Source: Moheibacter stercoris
Lineage (GTDB): Bacteria; Bacteroidota; Bacteroidia; Flavobacteriales; Weeksellaceae
Direction of reading: 5' to 3'
DNA: 64,000 nucleotides
NCBI RefSeq assembly: GCF_040545805.1
Contig: NZ_JBEPMO010000001.1
Location: forward strand, 382,673 to 446,672
The translations under genes and the position numbers were made by a program. This document shows positions 41,736 through 50,734 of this stretch, one piece after another; the first letter of the stretch is position 1, and each line of letters begins with the position of its first letter. The notes under the pieces are model-generated. The model was not told where the DNA came from. It searched no databases and saw only the letters and a list, made by a program, of their open reading frames with translations.

Positions 41736-42098
41736 TCCACTCACTTTTCAAATAAAAAGTTTTGATTCTCATTTACGTATTGGTTTAGGAGAGGTTTTCT
41801 ACCCTACCGAGTGGGTAGTTTTTCTATTTAGAATAGAACGTTAAAGGTAGTAAATATTATAAGTTTAATCGGATAAAGAATTATGAAATAATTAAAAAGC
41901 TGATTAAATCTTTTATTTTAAATTTTAATATACTTAGAACTAGTGATTTGTAAAATGACTATTCTTTGGGTAGTCACGACTATACCTAGAACTATACCGG
42001 TTGGATTAGGTTTGAATTTGGCAAAATTTGATTTTAGCACCGCTGTTTAGGGTGAGAGTTAAACAGTAAAATTAGTATTAATCAAAAAAATTTTACGA
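41736..42098. promoter_or_regulatory. Control region between the first TPR-LuxR gene and the barrel gene
   Basis: This 363-bp region is shared by divergent genes. It contains CTACCC-TACCGAGT-GGGTAG (41799-41818), 60-85 bases before the regulator start. It also contains GACTA-N9-TAGTC with an inner GGGTAG (41957-41975) and a direct repeat ACTATACC-TAGA-ACTATACC (41979-41998) upstream of the barrel gene. A -7 element TAGGTTTG (42007-42014) lies 85-90 bases before the barrel ATG and lacks a -33 TTG. The position of the sites just upstream of a promoter without -33 fits activator-dependent control. Confidence 0.6.
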
Positions 42099-42797
42099 AT
42101 GAAAAAAATTACGTTAGGTTTAGTTCTAGCAATGGCTTGTATGGGTGTTAAAGCACAATTATTAAACGAAGTAAAAAACATGGCTGTTGCCGAAAGTCAG
42201 GAGATGACTGGAAATGCATTGAGCGATGTTACAGATGGTGCAGTTGACAGAATCATGGACGGTGATGTTGTTTGGGGGATTAGAGCCAATGGTTTAATCA
42301 ACACTACCTCTTTGGGTGATTTAGAAAATGCAAAAAATTTAAGCAATCATGGTTTTAACGTGGGTGTTTCTGCACGTTTTAATTTTGACGATTCTGATCT
42401 TTTTGTTAACCCAGAATTGTATTATACTCATTTAGGAAATGGTCGTTTGGATTTGCCAATTTTAGGAGGTTATCAAATCTCTGACACCTTTGCGATTATC
42501 GCAGGTCCGACTTTGGCTTATATTTTCTCTGATAATTCAGAATCTGATTTAGTAGAAGCAGGAACAGGAGCTATGGATGGTTCATTGAGCATGGAAGGAA
42601 TTTCATCTAAATTGACGTTTGGATACCAAGCTGGTTTACAAGCTTACTTTAATAATTTCGTTATCTCTGCTAAATATGATGGCTCATTTACAGGTCAAGT
42701 TGTTGACATTGTCAACACAGCTTCTGGAGCAAAATTACAAGAAGAAGTAAGAACAAGTTTTATTTCAATTGGTATTGGGTATAATTTTGGATTTTAA
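42099..42797 (+). CDS. Outer-membrane beta-barrel protein
   Basis: This 232-residue protein has a signal peptide (MKKITLGLVLAMACMGVKAQ). A short helical stretch follows (about 21-55, LLNEVKNMAVAESQEM), then alternating beta strands: WGIRANGLINTTSLG, FNVGVSARFNF, LFVNPELYYTHLG, AIIAGPTLAYIF, KLTFGYQAGLQAYF and VISAKYDGSF. It ends in SFISIGIGYNFGF, whose terminal Phe is the usual barrel-assembly signal. This fits the 8-strand OMP_b-brl/porin-like family. It is single-gene, ends at a strong terminator, and lies between two TPR-LuxR regulators that probably control it. Confidence 0.82.
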   Translation: MKKITLGLVLAMACMGVKAQLLNEVKNMAVAESQEMTGNALSDVTDGAVDRIMDGDVVWGIRANGLINTTSLGDLENAKNLSNHGFNVGVSARFNFDDSDLFVNPELYYTHLGNGRLDLPILGGYQISDTFAIIAGPTLAYIFSDNSESDLVEAGTGAMDGSLSMEGISSKLTFGYQAGLQAYFNNFVISAKYDGSFTGQVVDIVNTASGAKLQEEVRTSFISIGIGYNFGF

Positions 42798-42823
42798 CTC
42801 TCAACCTGAGTATATACCAATTT

Positions 42824-42851
42824 AAAAGCCCCTCAAATTTGAGGGGTTTTT
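42824..42851. terminator. Bidirectional terminator between barrel gene and second regulator
   Basis: The perfect palindrome CCCCTCAAATTTGAGGGG has flanking A and T runs and ends just before the stop codon of the convergent regulator gene. Confidence 0.92.
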
Positions 42852-42854
42852 ACT

Positions 42855-44060
42855 TTATAAATCATATCGGTTTTCAATACCTAATGTTTGATAAATGATT
42901 TTCAAATGGTATTTAACGGTGTTTTCAGAAATGAATAATTGAGAACCAATTTCTTTGTTGGTTTTTCCTTGTTTGACCAATTCTATGATTTGTAATTGAC
43001 GTTCGGTGAAATTTTGATTGTTGATTAAATTTTTCGTTTCACCTTTTTCATGGATGCTTTTGGAAATTTTTTCCAACTCCTCACGCATGCGTTTATTTTC
43101 AGATTCCGAAATGGATCGTTTTACTCGATTTAAACGAAATAATTTAAACAAAACAATAAGAAAGGCAGATAAGATAACAACCAATGCAATCATCGCGATT
43201 CGGATTCTCTTTTCGTATTTGATTTCCATATCTTTTCGTTCCGACAATAAATCGCGCTCCAGTACTTTTAATTTGTTGTTGGCAGAGGAAATGTTGTATC
43301 GGTTAAACTCTTCCACAGCAATTAGATGGTAATGCATGGCTTGTTTGTAATCTTCTTTCTCCATGTAGTATTTGCTCATGGCATCATGAATCCCAATCTT
43401 GTAAACTCCTGTATTGTATTTTTCGGCATATTCAACTCCTAAATTATACGCCTCCAAAGCCTTTTCTTCGTTGTTCAAACTTCCATATAAGGAGATTTTT
43501 TTCCGATAAATATTGGGTAAATCTTTGGGGCTATGTTGTTGTAATATAGCAATACTCTCATTGAGCTGTTTCTCTGCTTCTTTAAATTTGTTTTGACGCA
43601 TATTCATTACGGCCAGCAACCCAATGTAAAAAGCATGGGTTTCGGGATCTAAATTGGCTATATCCTGCGGAGTGATGCTACTTAATACTTCCTCAACATC
43701 GTTGAACTTAAGCATATCAAAATGAATGAATAATTCTTCTACTTTGATTCTACTGTTTGCTTTTTCTTTAATTGGAGATTGGTTGGCCCAAATTTTCGCA
43801 AGGTTTAAGTTTTCTAAAACCTCGGCATAATTGAAAATACGTTTGTAAGTTAGAGCCTTTTGTAGATAGGCATTGTAAATGTCAATAGGTTGGGAATCGT
43901 CAGAATTGATGATTTTGTCCAACTCAATGATGGATTGATCATATTTCTGTTCATTGTTTAGTTTTAAAATCTCTTTTTGGAGATTTTCAGTAGAAATGGT
44001 TTGGCAAAAAATAAGGTTGGAAAGTAAAGTTAGGATGATGAATAATAAACTTCCCCTCAT
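42855..44060 (-). CDS. TPR membrane regulator with LuxR-type HTH (second of a pair)
   Basis: This 401-residue paralogue of the protein at 40524-41735 has the same order: signal peptide (LLFIILTLLSNLIFCQ), TPR-like helices with AYLQKALTYKRIFNYAEVL, a transmembrane helix near 280-300 (IAMIALVVILSAFLIVLF), and a C-terminal LuxR HTH, FTERQLQIIELVKQGKTNKE then LFISENTVKYHLKIIYQTLGI. The recognition helix is nearly identical in the two (SENTVKYHL), so they should bind similar sites. Its own upstream region has CTACC-CGAATA-GGTAG (44109-44124) followed by ACTACCC. That is related to the palindromes in front of the first regulator and the barrel gene. Confidence 0.85.
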   Translation of the reverse strand: MRGSLLFIILTLLSNLIFCQTISTENLQKEILKLNNEQKYDQSIIELDKIINSDDSQPIDIYNAYLQKALTYKRIFNYAEVLENLNLAKIWANQSPIKEKANSRIKVEELFIHFDMLKFNDVEEVLSSITPQDIANLDPETHAFYIGLLAVMNMRQNKFKEAEKQLNESIAILQQHSPKDLPNIYRKKISLYGSLNNEEKALEAYNLGVEYAEKYNTGVYKIGIHDAMSKYYMEKEDYKQAMHYHLIAVEEFNRYNISSANNKLKVLERDLLSERKDMEIKYEKRIRIAMIALVVILSAFLIVLFKLFRLNRVKRSISESENKRMREELEKISKSIHEKGETKNLINNQNFTERQLQIIELVKQGKTNKEIGSQLFISENTVKYHLKIIYQTLGIENRYDL

Positions 44061-44108
44061 GCGTTTTCGTTCATTTTATTTATTTATTAAGTAGAGATTT
44101 ACGGGCTG

Positions 44109-44124
44109 CTACCCGAATAGGTAG
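44109..44124. promoter_or_regulatory. Candidate operator of the second TPR-LuxR gene
   Basis: CTACC-CGAATA-GGTAG is an inverted repeat centred about 56 bases before the start codon. A third half-site ACTACCC lies at 44131-44137. Related sites occur at 41799-41818 and 41957-41998. Confidence 0.5.
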
Positions 44125-44465
44125 GTAATAACTACCCGCCAACTATCCTTCAAAAATAACATTATTAACGTTTAAATGTGGAATTTTGTAAATGAATTTA
44201 AGTGAAATTTATACTTTGCCGATAAGCGATTAAGCTAAGAAGTTAAATCCTAATGCGTTGAAAATAAAATTAGAAATTATCTTCTTTAATCAAATTTTGA
44301 CATTCTTTCTACTTATGTCAACTTCCATTAAAAATCAAAACTTTAAATTGTATAAAAAATTATTCTTAGCATTTGGTTAGGGCATATGTTGGAGTATTTA
44401 AGAGTCAACTAAATGGATCCTAAAAAGTTGACAAAATTTGTTTGATGTTAGGGGCATCAACAAAC

Positions 44466-44490
44466 AAACCCCGAGTAATTCTCGGGGTTT
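44466..44490 (-). terminator. cysS terminator
   Basis: AAACCCCGAG, a TAATT loop and CTCGGGGTTT form a perfect stem 27 bases after the cysS stop. On the minus strand a T-rich tract follows. Confidence 0.85.
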
Positions 44491-44516
44491 TTCTTTTTGT
44501 ATGTTTATTTTGATCG

Positions 44517-45995
44517 TTAATTCAAACTATAATCGGTGCCATCTTTTCCATCTTTTAATTGGATGCCAGCAGCCAATAATTCATCACGAATTTGATCGGA
44601 CAATGCCCAATTTTTATCGGCTCTTGCCTGATTTCTCATTTTAATCAATAGTTGAATCGCTGCATCTAGCTTTTCTGAGTTTCCTTGAGATTCTTCTTCT
44701 GATTTCAATCCCAAAACATCAAAAACAAATGCTTGAAGCGCATTCTGTAAAGTGGAAATATCCTCAGCTGTTAACTTTTCTGAACCTGCTTTTGCTCCAT
44801 TGATGACACGAATTGCTTCAAATAAATGCGAGATCAAAATCGGTGTATTGAAATCGTCATCCATCGCGGCATAGGCTTGCTTTAGCCATTCTTGCACATC
44901 AAAACTAGATTCTGTCGAAGCTTCCAATGAATTCAAAGCTTTCAATCCATCCATCAAACGGTTGAAACCTTTTTCACTTGCGATCATGGCATCATTGGAA
45001 ATATCCAAAACACTTCTATAATGCGCTTGAAGAAAACAGAATCGTACCACGCTCGGATGAAAAGGTTTTTCAAAGAAATCGTTGTCGCCATTGACCAATT
45101 GCATTGGTAAAATATAGTTTCCAGTTGATTTACTCATGCGTTGTCCGTTCATGGTCAACATATTGGCGTGCATCCAATATTTTACAGGTTGTTGATTATT
45201 GGCAGCTTTGGCTTGCGCAATTTCGCATTCGTGATGAGGGAATTTCAAATCCATTCCACCACCATGAATATCAAAATAATCACCTAAATATTTGGTGCTC
45301 ATTACGGTACATTCTAGGTGCCATCCTGGGAATCCATCGCCCCAAGGAGAACCCCAACGCATGATATGTGCAGGTGAGGCATTTTTCCACAATGCAAAAT
45401 CCACTGGATTTCTTTTTTCGCCTTGGCCATCAAGATCACGAGTGTTGTTAATCAATTCTTCAATATTTCGACGGCTCAATTCGCCATAATTCAAGCCTTT
45501 TTGATTGTAAGCTTCTACGTCAAAATAAACCGATCCATTGATTTCATACGCCAATCCCAAATCGATTAATTTTTGAGTCAATTCGATTTGTTCCAAAATA
45601 TGACCTGTTGCGGTTGGTTCAATCGTTGGAGGTAAAAAATTAAAGGTATCCAAAACCTTGTGGAAATCGACGGTATATTTTTGAACGATTTCCATAGGTT
45701 CCAATTTCTCCAATTTGGATTGTTTCACAAAGCGGTCGTTTTCAACATTTCCATCATCGGTTAAATGCCCTGCATCTGTGATGTTTCGAACGTAACGAAC
45801 ATTGTAGCCCAAATGCAATAAATAGCGATAAATCATATCAAAAGACATAAACGTGCGCACATTTCCCAAATGGACATTGCTGTAAACAGTTGGCCCGCAA
45901 ACATACATTCCTACTTTTTCAGGATGAATCGGAGCAAAGGCTTCTTTCTCGCCACTTAAGGTGTTTTGTACTTTTAGGTTATGTTCTTTTATCAT
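44517..45995 (-). CDS. cysS: Cysteine-tRNA ligase
   Basis: A class I synthetase that charges tRNA-Cys. Zinc and active-site blocks are clear: MYVCGPTVYSNVHLGNVRT (CGPTVY and the HIGH equivalent HLGN), WHLECTVMS, FPHHECEIAQ, and the KMSKS loop as RMSKSTGNY. The length of 492 fits. The frame extends two codons upstream to a TTG, but MIKEHNLKVQNTL from the ATG at 45995 is the normal N-terminus. It follows a secreted-protein gene and folE on the same strand, with 17 bases between the upstream stop and this start. Confidence 0.97.
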   Translation of the reverse strand: MIKEHNLKVQNTLSGEKEAFAPIHPEKVGMYVCGPTVYSNVHLGNVRTFMSFDMIYRYLLHLGYNVRYVRNITDAGHLTDDGNVENDRFVKQSKLEKLEPMEIVQKYTVDFHKVLDTFNFLPPTIEPTATGHILEQIELTQKLIDLGLAYEINGSVYFDVEAYNQKGLNYGELSRRNIEELINNTRDLDGQGEKRNPVDFALWKNASPAHIMRWGSPWGDGFPGWHLECTVMSTKYLGDYFDIHGGGMDLKFPHHECEIAQAKAANNQQPVKYWMHANMLTMNGQRMSKSTGNYILPMQLVNGDNDFFEKPFHPSVVRFCFLQAHYRSVLDISNDAMIASEKGFNRLMDGLKALNSLEASTESSFDVQEWLKQAYAAMDDDFNTPILISHLFEAIRVINGAKAGSEKLTAEDISTLQNALQAFVFDVLGLKSEEESQGNSEKLDAAIQLLIKMRNQARADKNWALSDQIRDELLAAGIQLKDGKDGTDYSLN

Positions 45996-46012
45996 TTTCA
46001 AATTCTTAATAT

Positions 46013-46972
46013 TTAGTCTAAAATTAATTCAATTCGAACAATTTCTTCTCTTTTCTTTTTTACTTCTTGGGTGGAAATGTCAATATTTCGTTTGGCTTCA
46101 ATAAAATAAGGAACCCCTGGATCGTAAAAAAATTCAAAATAATGATGGTCTTCAATAAGATATTTGGCATTCTTCAGTTCTTTCAGGTTCTTATCATCAT
46201 TTACCCCCATTTTGGTCAGTAAGTCAAATAACATTTCTAAAGCATCTTCTTCATTTATTTTCATTTCATAGGTAAAAGAACAAAATCCATTCTCTAAATC
46301 TACGTGATCAAAATAAATTTTAGAATCACCGCGCATAGTGCCTTCTCCCAATATATTGGGTATTTGATCTTCATATTCATGGACTTCATTTGAATTCAAT
46401 AAAGCGCCAAATGGAAAATGAAAATAGGTTAATTCTTTCAAAACAATTGATTCAATTCCTTCTCTTGTTTTATAAATAGACAAAAAAGGCTGCAAAGCTT
46501 TTTGGAGTTGATCTTTTGAAGTCTGCGAATTATTTTTTAGGGCTGAAACTATTAATTCATTTGTATAAGAAATCAAAAAATCAGAGAGTTCTTGCCAATT
46601 TTCTAATTCCTCAAATTCTCCTAGTTCATTGGTCCTATATATATATTCTATTGTGGTTGCATTATTGTTTAATAAATCCGCAAATTCTGGAGGAATTATT
46701 CCCAAATTCGATTTATTGATCCATTTGATTCGATAGGAATTTTCGGTTGAATCAATAACAGAAAATGTAGAAAAATAGGTAGTTGAATCTTTATTCTCTA
46801 GTTCATCACCATTCCAAGATTTACGAATTTTTGTGACGAAATAATCATAATTATCACCTACAGACCAATACGCTACAAATGGAATTTGGGTAGAGTCTGT
46901 TTGCGAAAAACAAAAGACTGAACCCATTAAAAATATTCCAATGTATCGTAAAAGACGCAAAATTTTACACAT
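46013..46972 (-). CDS. Exported hypothetical protein
   Basis: This 319-residue protein has a signal peptide (YIGIFLMGSVFCFSQ). The mature region is beta-rich: PFVAYWSVGDNYDYFVTKI, STFSVIDSTENSYRIKW, IEYIYRTNELGEFEELENW. It then has a helical middle and more strands (CSFTYEMKINEED, YFEFFYDPGVPYFIEAKRNI). I know no family by name. The pattern resembles DUF-type periplasmic proteins of Bacteroidota. The ATG overlaps the folE stop by eight bases, so it is translated from the folE message. Confidence 0.7.
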   Translation of the reverse strand: MCKILRLLRYIGIFLMGSVFCFSQTDSTQIPFVAYWSVGDNYDYFVTKIRKSWNGDELENKDSTTYFSTFSVIDSTENSYRIKWINKSNLGIIPPEFADLLNNNATTIEYIYRTNELGEFEELENWQELSDFLISYTNELIVSALKNNSQTSKDQLQKALQPFLSIYKTREGIESIVLKELTYFHFPFGALLNSNEVHEYEDQIPNILGEGTMRGDSKIYFDHVDLENGFCSFTYEMKINEEDALEMLFDLLTKMGVNDDKNLKELKNAKYLIEDHHYFEFFYDPGVPYFIEAKRNIDISTQEVKKKREEIVRIELILD

Positions 46973-47642
46973 TAAACTTCGTTCTTACACCAATGTAGTG
47001 CAAAAACTCACGACGCGTGGTTGGGTCTGTTTTGAAAACTCCTCCCAATTCTGCCGTTACGGTTGAACTATCGATATCGCGAATTCCACGTGAATTCACA
47101 CACAAATGTTTCGCATCGATCACACATGCCACATCTTCAGTTCCCAAAGCATCTTGCATTGCTTTCACGATTTGCATGGTTAAACGCTCTTGAACTTGAG
47201 GTCTTTTAGCAAAATAATCGACGATTCTGTTCATTTTGGAAAGACCAATTACTTTTCCATTGGAGATATATCCAATATGAGCTTTTCCAACAATTGGTAA
47301 GAAATGGTGTTCACAAGTTGAATAAACCGTGATGTCTTTTTCCACCAACATTTGGTTGTATTTGTATTTGTTGTCAAACGTAGACATTTTGGGTTTGCGC
47401 TCTGGAAGAAGTCCACCAAACAATTCTTGCACAAACATTTTGGCAACACGTTTTGGCGTTCCTTTCAAGCTATCATCTGTTAAATCCAATCCAAGAACAT
47501 CCATGATTTTTGCAAAATCAGCTTCAATCAAAGCAATTTTCTCTTCTGGACTTAATTCGAAAGCATTTGCTTTCATAGGTGTATCGTGATGTGATGAAAA
47601 ATGGCTATCACCCATTTCATCATGAAATTCATTTTGTGACAT
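46965..47642 (-). CDS. folE: GTP cyclohydrolase I
   Basis: Converts GTP to dihydroneopterin triphosphate, the entry to folate or tetrahydropterin. Zinc site CEHHFLPIVGKAHIGYI and the C-terminal DAKHLCVNSRGIRD with the third zinc ligand Cys are present. GLSKMNRIVDYFAKRPQVQERL and GVFKTDPTTRREFL complete the family pattern. The first 30 or so residues are a His/Asp-rich extension (MSQNEFHDEMGDSHFSSHHD) before the conserved core, as in other Bacteroidota. A -7 element TAAATTTG lies at 47662-47669. The downstream exported protein and cysS probably share the transcript. Confidence 0.96.
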   Translation of the reverse strand: MSQNEFHDEMGDSHFSSHHDTPMKANAFELSPEEKIALIEADFAKIMDVLGLDLTDDSLKGTPKRVAKMFVQELFGGLLPERKPKMSTFDNKYKYNQMLVEKDITVYSTCEHHFLPIVGKAHIGYISNGKVIGLSKMNRIVDYFAKRPQVQERLTMQIVKAMQDALGTEDVACVIDAKHLCVNSRGIRDIDSSTVTAELGGVFKTDPTTRREFLHYIGVRTKFNV

Positions 47643-48005
47643 TCTCTATCAGTTTAAACGGCAAATTTACCGAATCAGAATTAGAATAGGAAGTTAAATT
47701 CAGGAATCTCCATTTTTCGGTTGGATTTTAGTAATTCAGGAGTAGATTTTTAACGGAAATTTTAAAAATCAGGGTTAACCCCTAAACATTCGCTACTTCT
47801 CAAGCTCATCTTTGCAGTCTAATTTATAGTTTACCTCTCTCAAAATAAATCATGAGAAATCTATTGAATTATTTGGTGCTATACGTAAAAGTCGAAATGT
47901 AAAAATGGGATCCTCTATCTACTAAAATTTGATTACAAAACTCTCAAACAACCCATGAAAATTAATTGATACTTTTGCCCAAATAAATTTATATAATTAA
48001 CAGTA
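47643..48005. other. Divergent control region of folE and the histidine kinase
   Basis: This 363-bp gap carries TAAATTTG on the minus strand (47662-47669) for folE and TACTTTTG on the plus strand (47970-47977), followed by a 28-base leader, for the kinase. Neither has a good -33 TTG. The middle holds no repeat and only a 16-codon frame, which I do not call. Confidence 0.45.
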
Positions 48006-50018
48006 ATGATGAGGCATTGCAAAGTATTTTATCCATTAGTCATCTCTCTATTTTGGTTATTTTCTTGTCAAGAAAAAACTCAAAATGGAGAGTCTGATGT
48101 AAAAACTACTTCTCTGGAGAGTAAATTCGAATCCATCAATCAATACAATTGGATCCGTGATTTTGCTAATTTCAAGGATGAAAGCTATCAAGAAAAATTT
48201 GAGCAACTCTTCAACAAAAGTTTATCTGATAAGAATTTTGAAAATGCCGCAGCTTATTTAATAGCGTATGGAATTGCTGCCAAGCAAACACAAAATATTG
48301 ACACTGCTTATGTGGCTGAAGCAATTGAGTTTCTAGAAAAACATCGAGACAAAATATCGGGTGAAGCAAATAGTACCTTAAGCCATTACATTGGTGCTCA
48401 GTATAAAAATGCACGTCAGATTCAAGAAAGTAACAAATGGTTTGAAAATTCTTTTTCTAAGCATATTGAATCCAATACTCATCATCAAGCCATCGGATTG
48501 TCTCATTTATTGATGGGGCAAAACTATTTTGAACAAAGAAGTTTGGACCAGGCAGAAAAACATTTAATTGCTGCTTTGGAAATTTTCGAAAAAATTGGTG
48601 ATAGAGAAAATAAAGCCAAGGTTAGTTTAATGATGCATAGCATGTATGTGCGAAACAAAGCATATGACAAGGCTGAATCAATTTTAGAAGAAGCCATTGA
48701 TATTTTTGAACAAGAGAAGAGTGATTTTTATGCGTTAACAGGACATATTTTCTATGTTCATTATCATCTCGAAAAGTACGATACCATCAAAGCGATTGCG
48801 CAAATTGATCAAATGAACCAATTTGCCAAATCATACAAGGATATTACAGAATACCATTCCGCTATTTTAAACTTATTTCTGTCCATGAAATTTATGGGAT
48901 TGAAACAGGAAGATAGTGCTGCGTATTATTTAAATCAGGCAAAGGAAATAACGGAACGAACAGGAATTCCAGATTTGCAAATGCGCACCTTTTTTACCAA
49001 TGTTTCATTTGCCAACAAATTTGGTAAACCTTTGGAGAATCCAGAAGAGGTAGAAGCCTATTTCAACGCATTGTTTGAAGGTGGCGAAGAAAATAGTCAA
49101 TATTTGGTGCAATTGGCAGTTCCGCTATATTTCTACAATAAAAAAGAAGGAAATTATGAAAAGGCGAATATTTACAGCGAATACCTGATTTCAGATGCCT
49201 TCAATCAAGCAGCAAAACGAGTAGAACATCAATTGTTCGAATTGGAAACAAAATACCAAACCGAACTCAAAGAAAAAACCATTTTACAACAGGAACAGAA
49301 AATTGAACAGAAAAATAAAATCATCTATTGGTTGATTTTAGGTGCAATTGTCATTCTATTTTCTTTCGTTGTTATCCTTTTTTGGCTAAAGAACAAAAGC
49401 ATTTTAAAAGAAAAGAATCTCACCGAAAACTTTGCATCTCAATTGCTTCATAAAACAGAAAGTGAACGCAAACGAATCGCGTCTGACCTCCACGATAGTG
49501 TCAGCAATGAATTGGTCAATCTTCGTCATAGTATTGATGAAAAGGATTTGTCCATCAAAATGAAAATCGATTCTATTTTAGAAGAAGTTCGCAATATTAG
49601 TAGAAACATTAGTCCAACCTTATTTGATAAAATCGGATTTGAATTAAGTATTGAACAACTTGTCGAAAGAGTTCAAATCCAACATGATTTCTTTATAAGC
49701 TCAGAAATTGATTACAATGGTGGCATTAGTAATGACAAAGAATTGCAATTATACCGAATCATTCAAGAAGCCATTACCAACATTTTGAAACATGCCGATG
49801 CAGTAGCGGGAAAAATTACTATTCAAGAAACAGATCAAGCCATTTTGGTGGAAATTAAGGACAATGGGAAAGGATTCGATGTCGAGAAGATGCTCGAGAA
49901 AGGAAATTGTTTTGGCCTTTTAAATATCAAAGAGCGAGCGAAATACATCAATGGAAATGTGAGTTTCCAATCTGATAAAAATGGAACGATTGTTAAAATT
50001 ACGATACCTAAGGAATAA
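48006..50018 (+). CDS. Sensor histidine kinase, NarX/LiaS-like, with TPR sensor
   Basis: This 670-residue kinase begins with a lipoprotein-like or signal segment (VISLFWLFSC). A TPR-rich sensor region follows (about 60-410, repeated LLMGQNYFEQRSLDQAEKHL-type helices). The transmembrane helix is at about 440-465 (IIYWLILGAIVILFSFVVIL). The HisKA_3 dimerisation helix contains ESERKRIASDLHDSVSNEL, where the histidine is the phosphorylation site. The ATPase domain has the N box EAITNILKHA and the G box DNGKGFD. The response regulator starts three bases after its stop, so the two form a two-component operon. The signal is unknown. Confidence 0.9.
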   Translation: MMRHCKVFYPLVISLFWLFSCQEKTQNGESDVKTTSLESKFESINQYNWIRDFANFKDESYQEKFEQLFNKSLSDKNFENAAAYLIAYGIAAKQTQNIDTAYVAEAIEFLEKHRDKISGEANSTLSHYIGAQYKNARQIQESNKWFENSFSKHIESNTHHQAIGLSHLLMGQNYFEQRSLDQAEKHLIAALEIFEKIGDRENKAKVSLMMHSMYVRNKAYDKAESILEEAIDIFEQEKSDFYALTGHIFYVHYHLEKYDTIKAIAQIDQMNQFAKSYKDITEYHSAILNLFLSMKFMGLKQEDSAAYYLNQAKEITERTGIPDLQMRTFFTNVSFANKFGKPLENPEEVEAYFNALFEGGEENSQYLVQLAVPLYFYNKKEGNYEKANIYSEYLISDAFNQAAKRVEHQLFELETKYQTELKEKTILQQEQKIEQKNKIIYWLILGAIVILFSFVVILFWLKNKSILKEKNLTENFASQLLHKTESERKRIASDLHDSVSNELVNLRHSIDEKDLSIKMKIDSILEEVRNISRNISPTLFDKIGFELSIEQLVERVQIQHDFFISSEIDYNGGISNDKELQLYRIIQEAITNILKHADAVAGKITIQETDQAILVEIKDNGKGFDVEKMLEKGNCFGLLNIKERAKYINGNVSFQSDKNGTIVKITIPKE

Positions 50019-50021
50019 AAT

Positions 50022-50657
50022 ATGCATTTTATAATCGCAGACGACCATCCACTTTCCTTACTAGGAACGCAAGTTTTGGTAGAAAGTATGGGCTATGTCG
50101 TATTGGAAACTTGTAAAAATGGACAATCGGCATGGAACGCCATTAGTCGATTGAAGCCCGATGTTGTGATACTCGATATCTCCATGCCCGAAATCAGTGG
50201 ACTGGAGCTTTCAGAGAAAATTCGATTGCATCAATTGGAAACCAAAATTATACTGCTAACTTCTCACAAAGAATTGAGTATTTTTAAGAAAGCAGAAGAA
50301 CTCAACATCAATGCGTATTTGTTGAAAGAATATGCTTTAGAAGAATTGAGGCAATGCATTACCCATCTAAAAACTCATGACAAATACATAAGTCAGCGCA
50401 TCAAAAACGATTTAGAAAAAGATGTGAATTTTCAGAAAGACGAAGCGATGAATCAATTGAGTTTTTCTGAGAAAAAGGTTTTTGAGCTGATTACACAACA
50501 GAAAACAACCAAGGAAATTGCTGAATTATTGTTTTTGTCTGAAAAGACGATTGAAACACACCGCGCTTCTATCATCCGAAAATTAGGATTAAAATCTGAA
50601 CGAAATGCTTTGTTGAAATTTGCCGCTCAATTGCAAAGCAATCAAGCAAAAATCTAA
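50022..50657 (+). CDS. NarL/LuxR family response regulator
   Basis: A 211-residue regulator with a receiver domain (about 1-115: IIADDHPLSLLG, phospho-acceptor Asp52 in VVILDISMPE, Lys near 100 in YLLKEYA). The C-terminal LuxR HTH is LSFSEKKVFELITQQKTTKE, then LFLSEKTIETHRASIIRKL. It is the partner of the histidine kinase immediately upstream. It is followed after 77 bases by hutH, which has its own promoter, so control of the hut genes by this system is possible but not shown. Confidence 0.93.
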   Translation: MHFIIADDHPLSLLGTQVLVESMGYVVLETCKNGQSAWNAISRLKPDVVILDISMPEISGLELSEKIRLHQLETKIILLTSHKELSIFKKAEELNINAYLLKEYALEELRQCITHLKTHDKYISQRIKNDLEKDVNFQKDEAMNQLSFSEKKVFELITQQKTTKEIAELLFLSEKTIETHRASIIRKLGLKSERNALLKFAAQLQSNQAKI

Positions 50658-50682
50658 TTTTCAGTCCGATTCTAAACTAGCG

Positions 50683-50710
50683 TTGTCTCTGTTCCAAATT
50701 TGTATATTTG
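50683..50710 (+). promoter_or_regulatory. Complete hutH promoter
   Basis: TTG (50683-50685), 17 bases, TATATTTG (50703-50710): a full match to the Bacteroidota consensus. The leader before the ATG at 50735 would be about 20 bases and lies inside the gap after the response regulator. Confidence 0.75.
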
Positions 50711-50734
50711 GGTTTTAATACAAGACAGACAAAA

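Larger units (their letters stand above)
44061..44516. other. Control region of the second TPR-LuxR gene and cysS terminator
   Basis: The part next to the regulator (44061-44160) holds the GGTAG/CTACC sites. The stretch 44165-44455 is AT-rich with no gene and no repeat I can identify; TATACTTTGC at 44211-44220 is one spacing off a plus-strand -7 element with no gene behind it. The last part holds the cysS terminator. Confidence 0.5.

Noticed and set aside
44160..44460. Possible small RNA gene behind TATACTTTGC at 44211-44220
   Set aside because: The -7-like motif has the wrong spacing, no -33 is present, and no terminator follows before the cysS terminator region.
47858..47908. 16-codon frame MRNLLNYLVLYVKVEM upstream of the histidine kinase
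   Set aside because: Too short, with no stall-type sequence or convincing start signal; could be a leader peptide, but nothing supports it.
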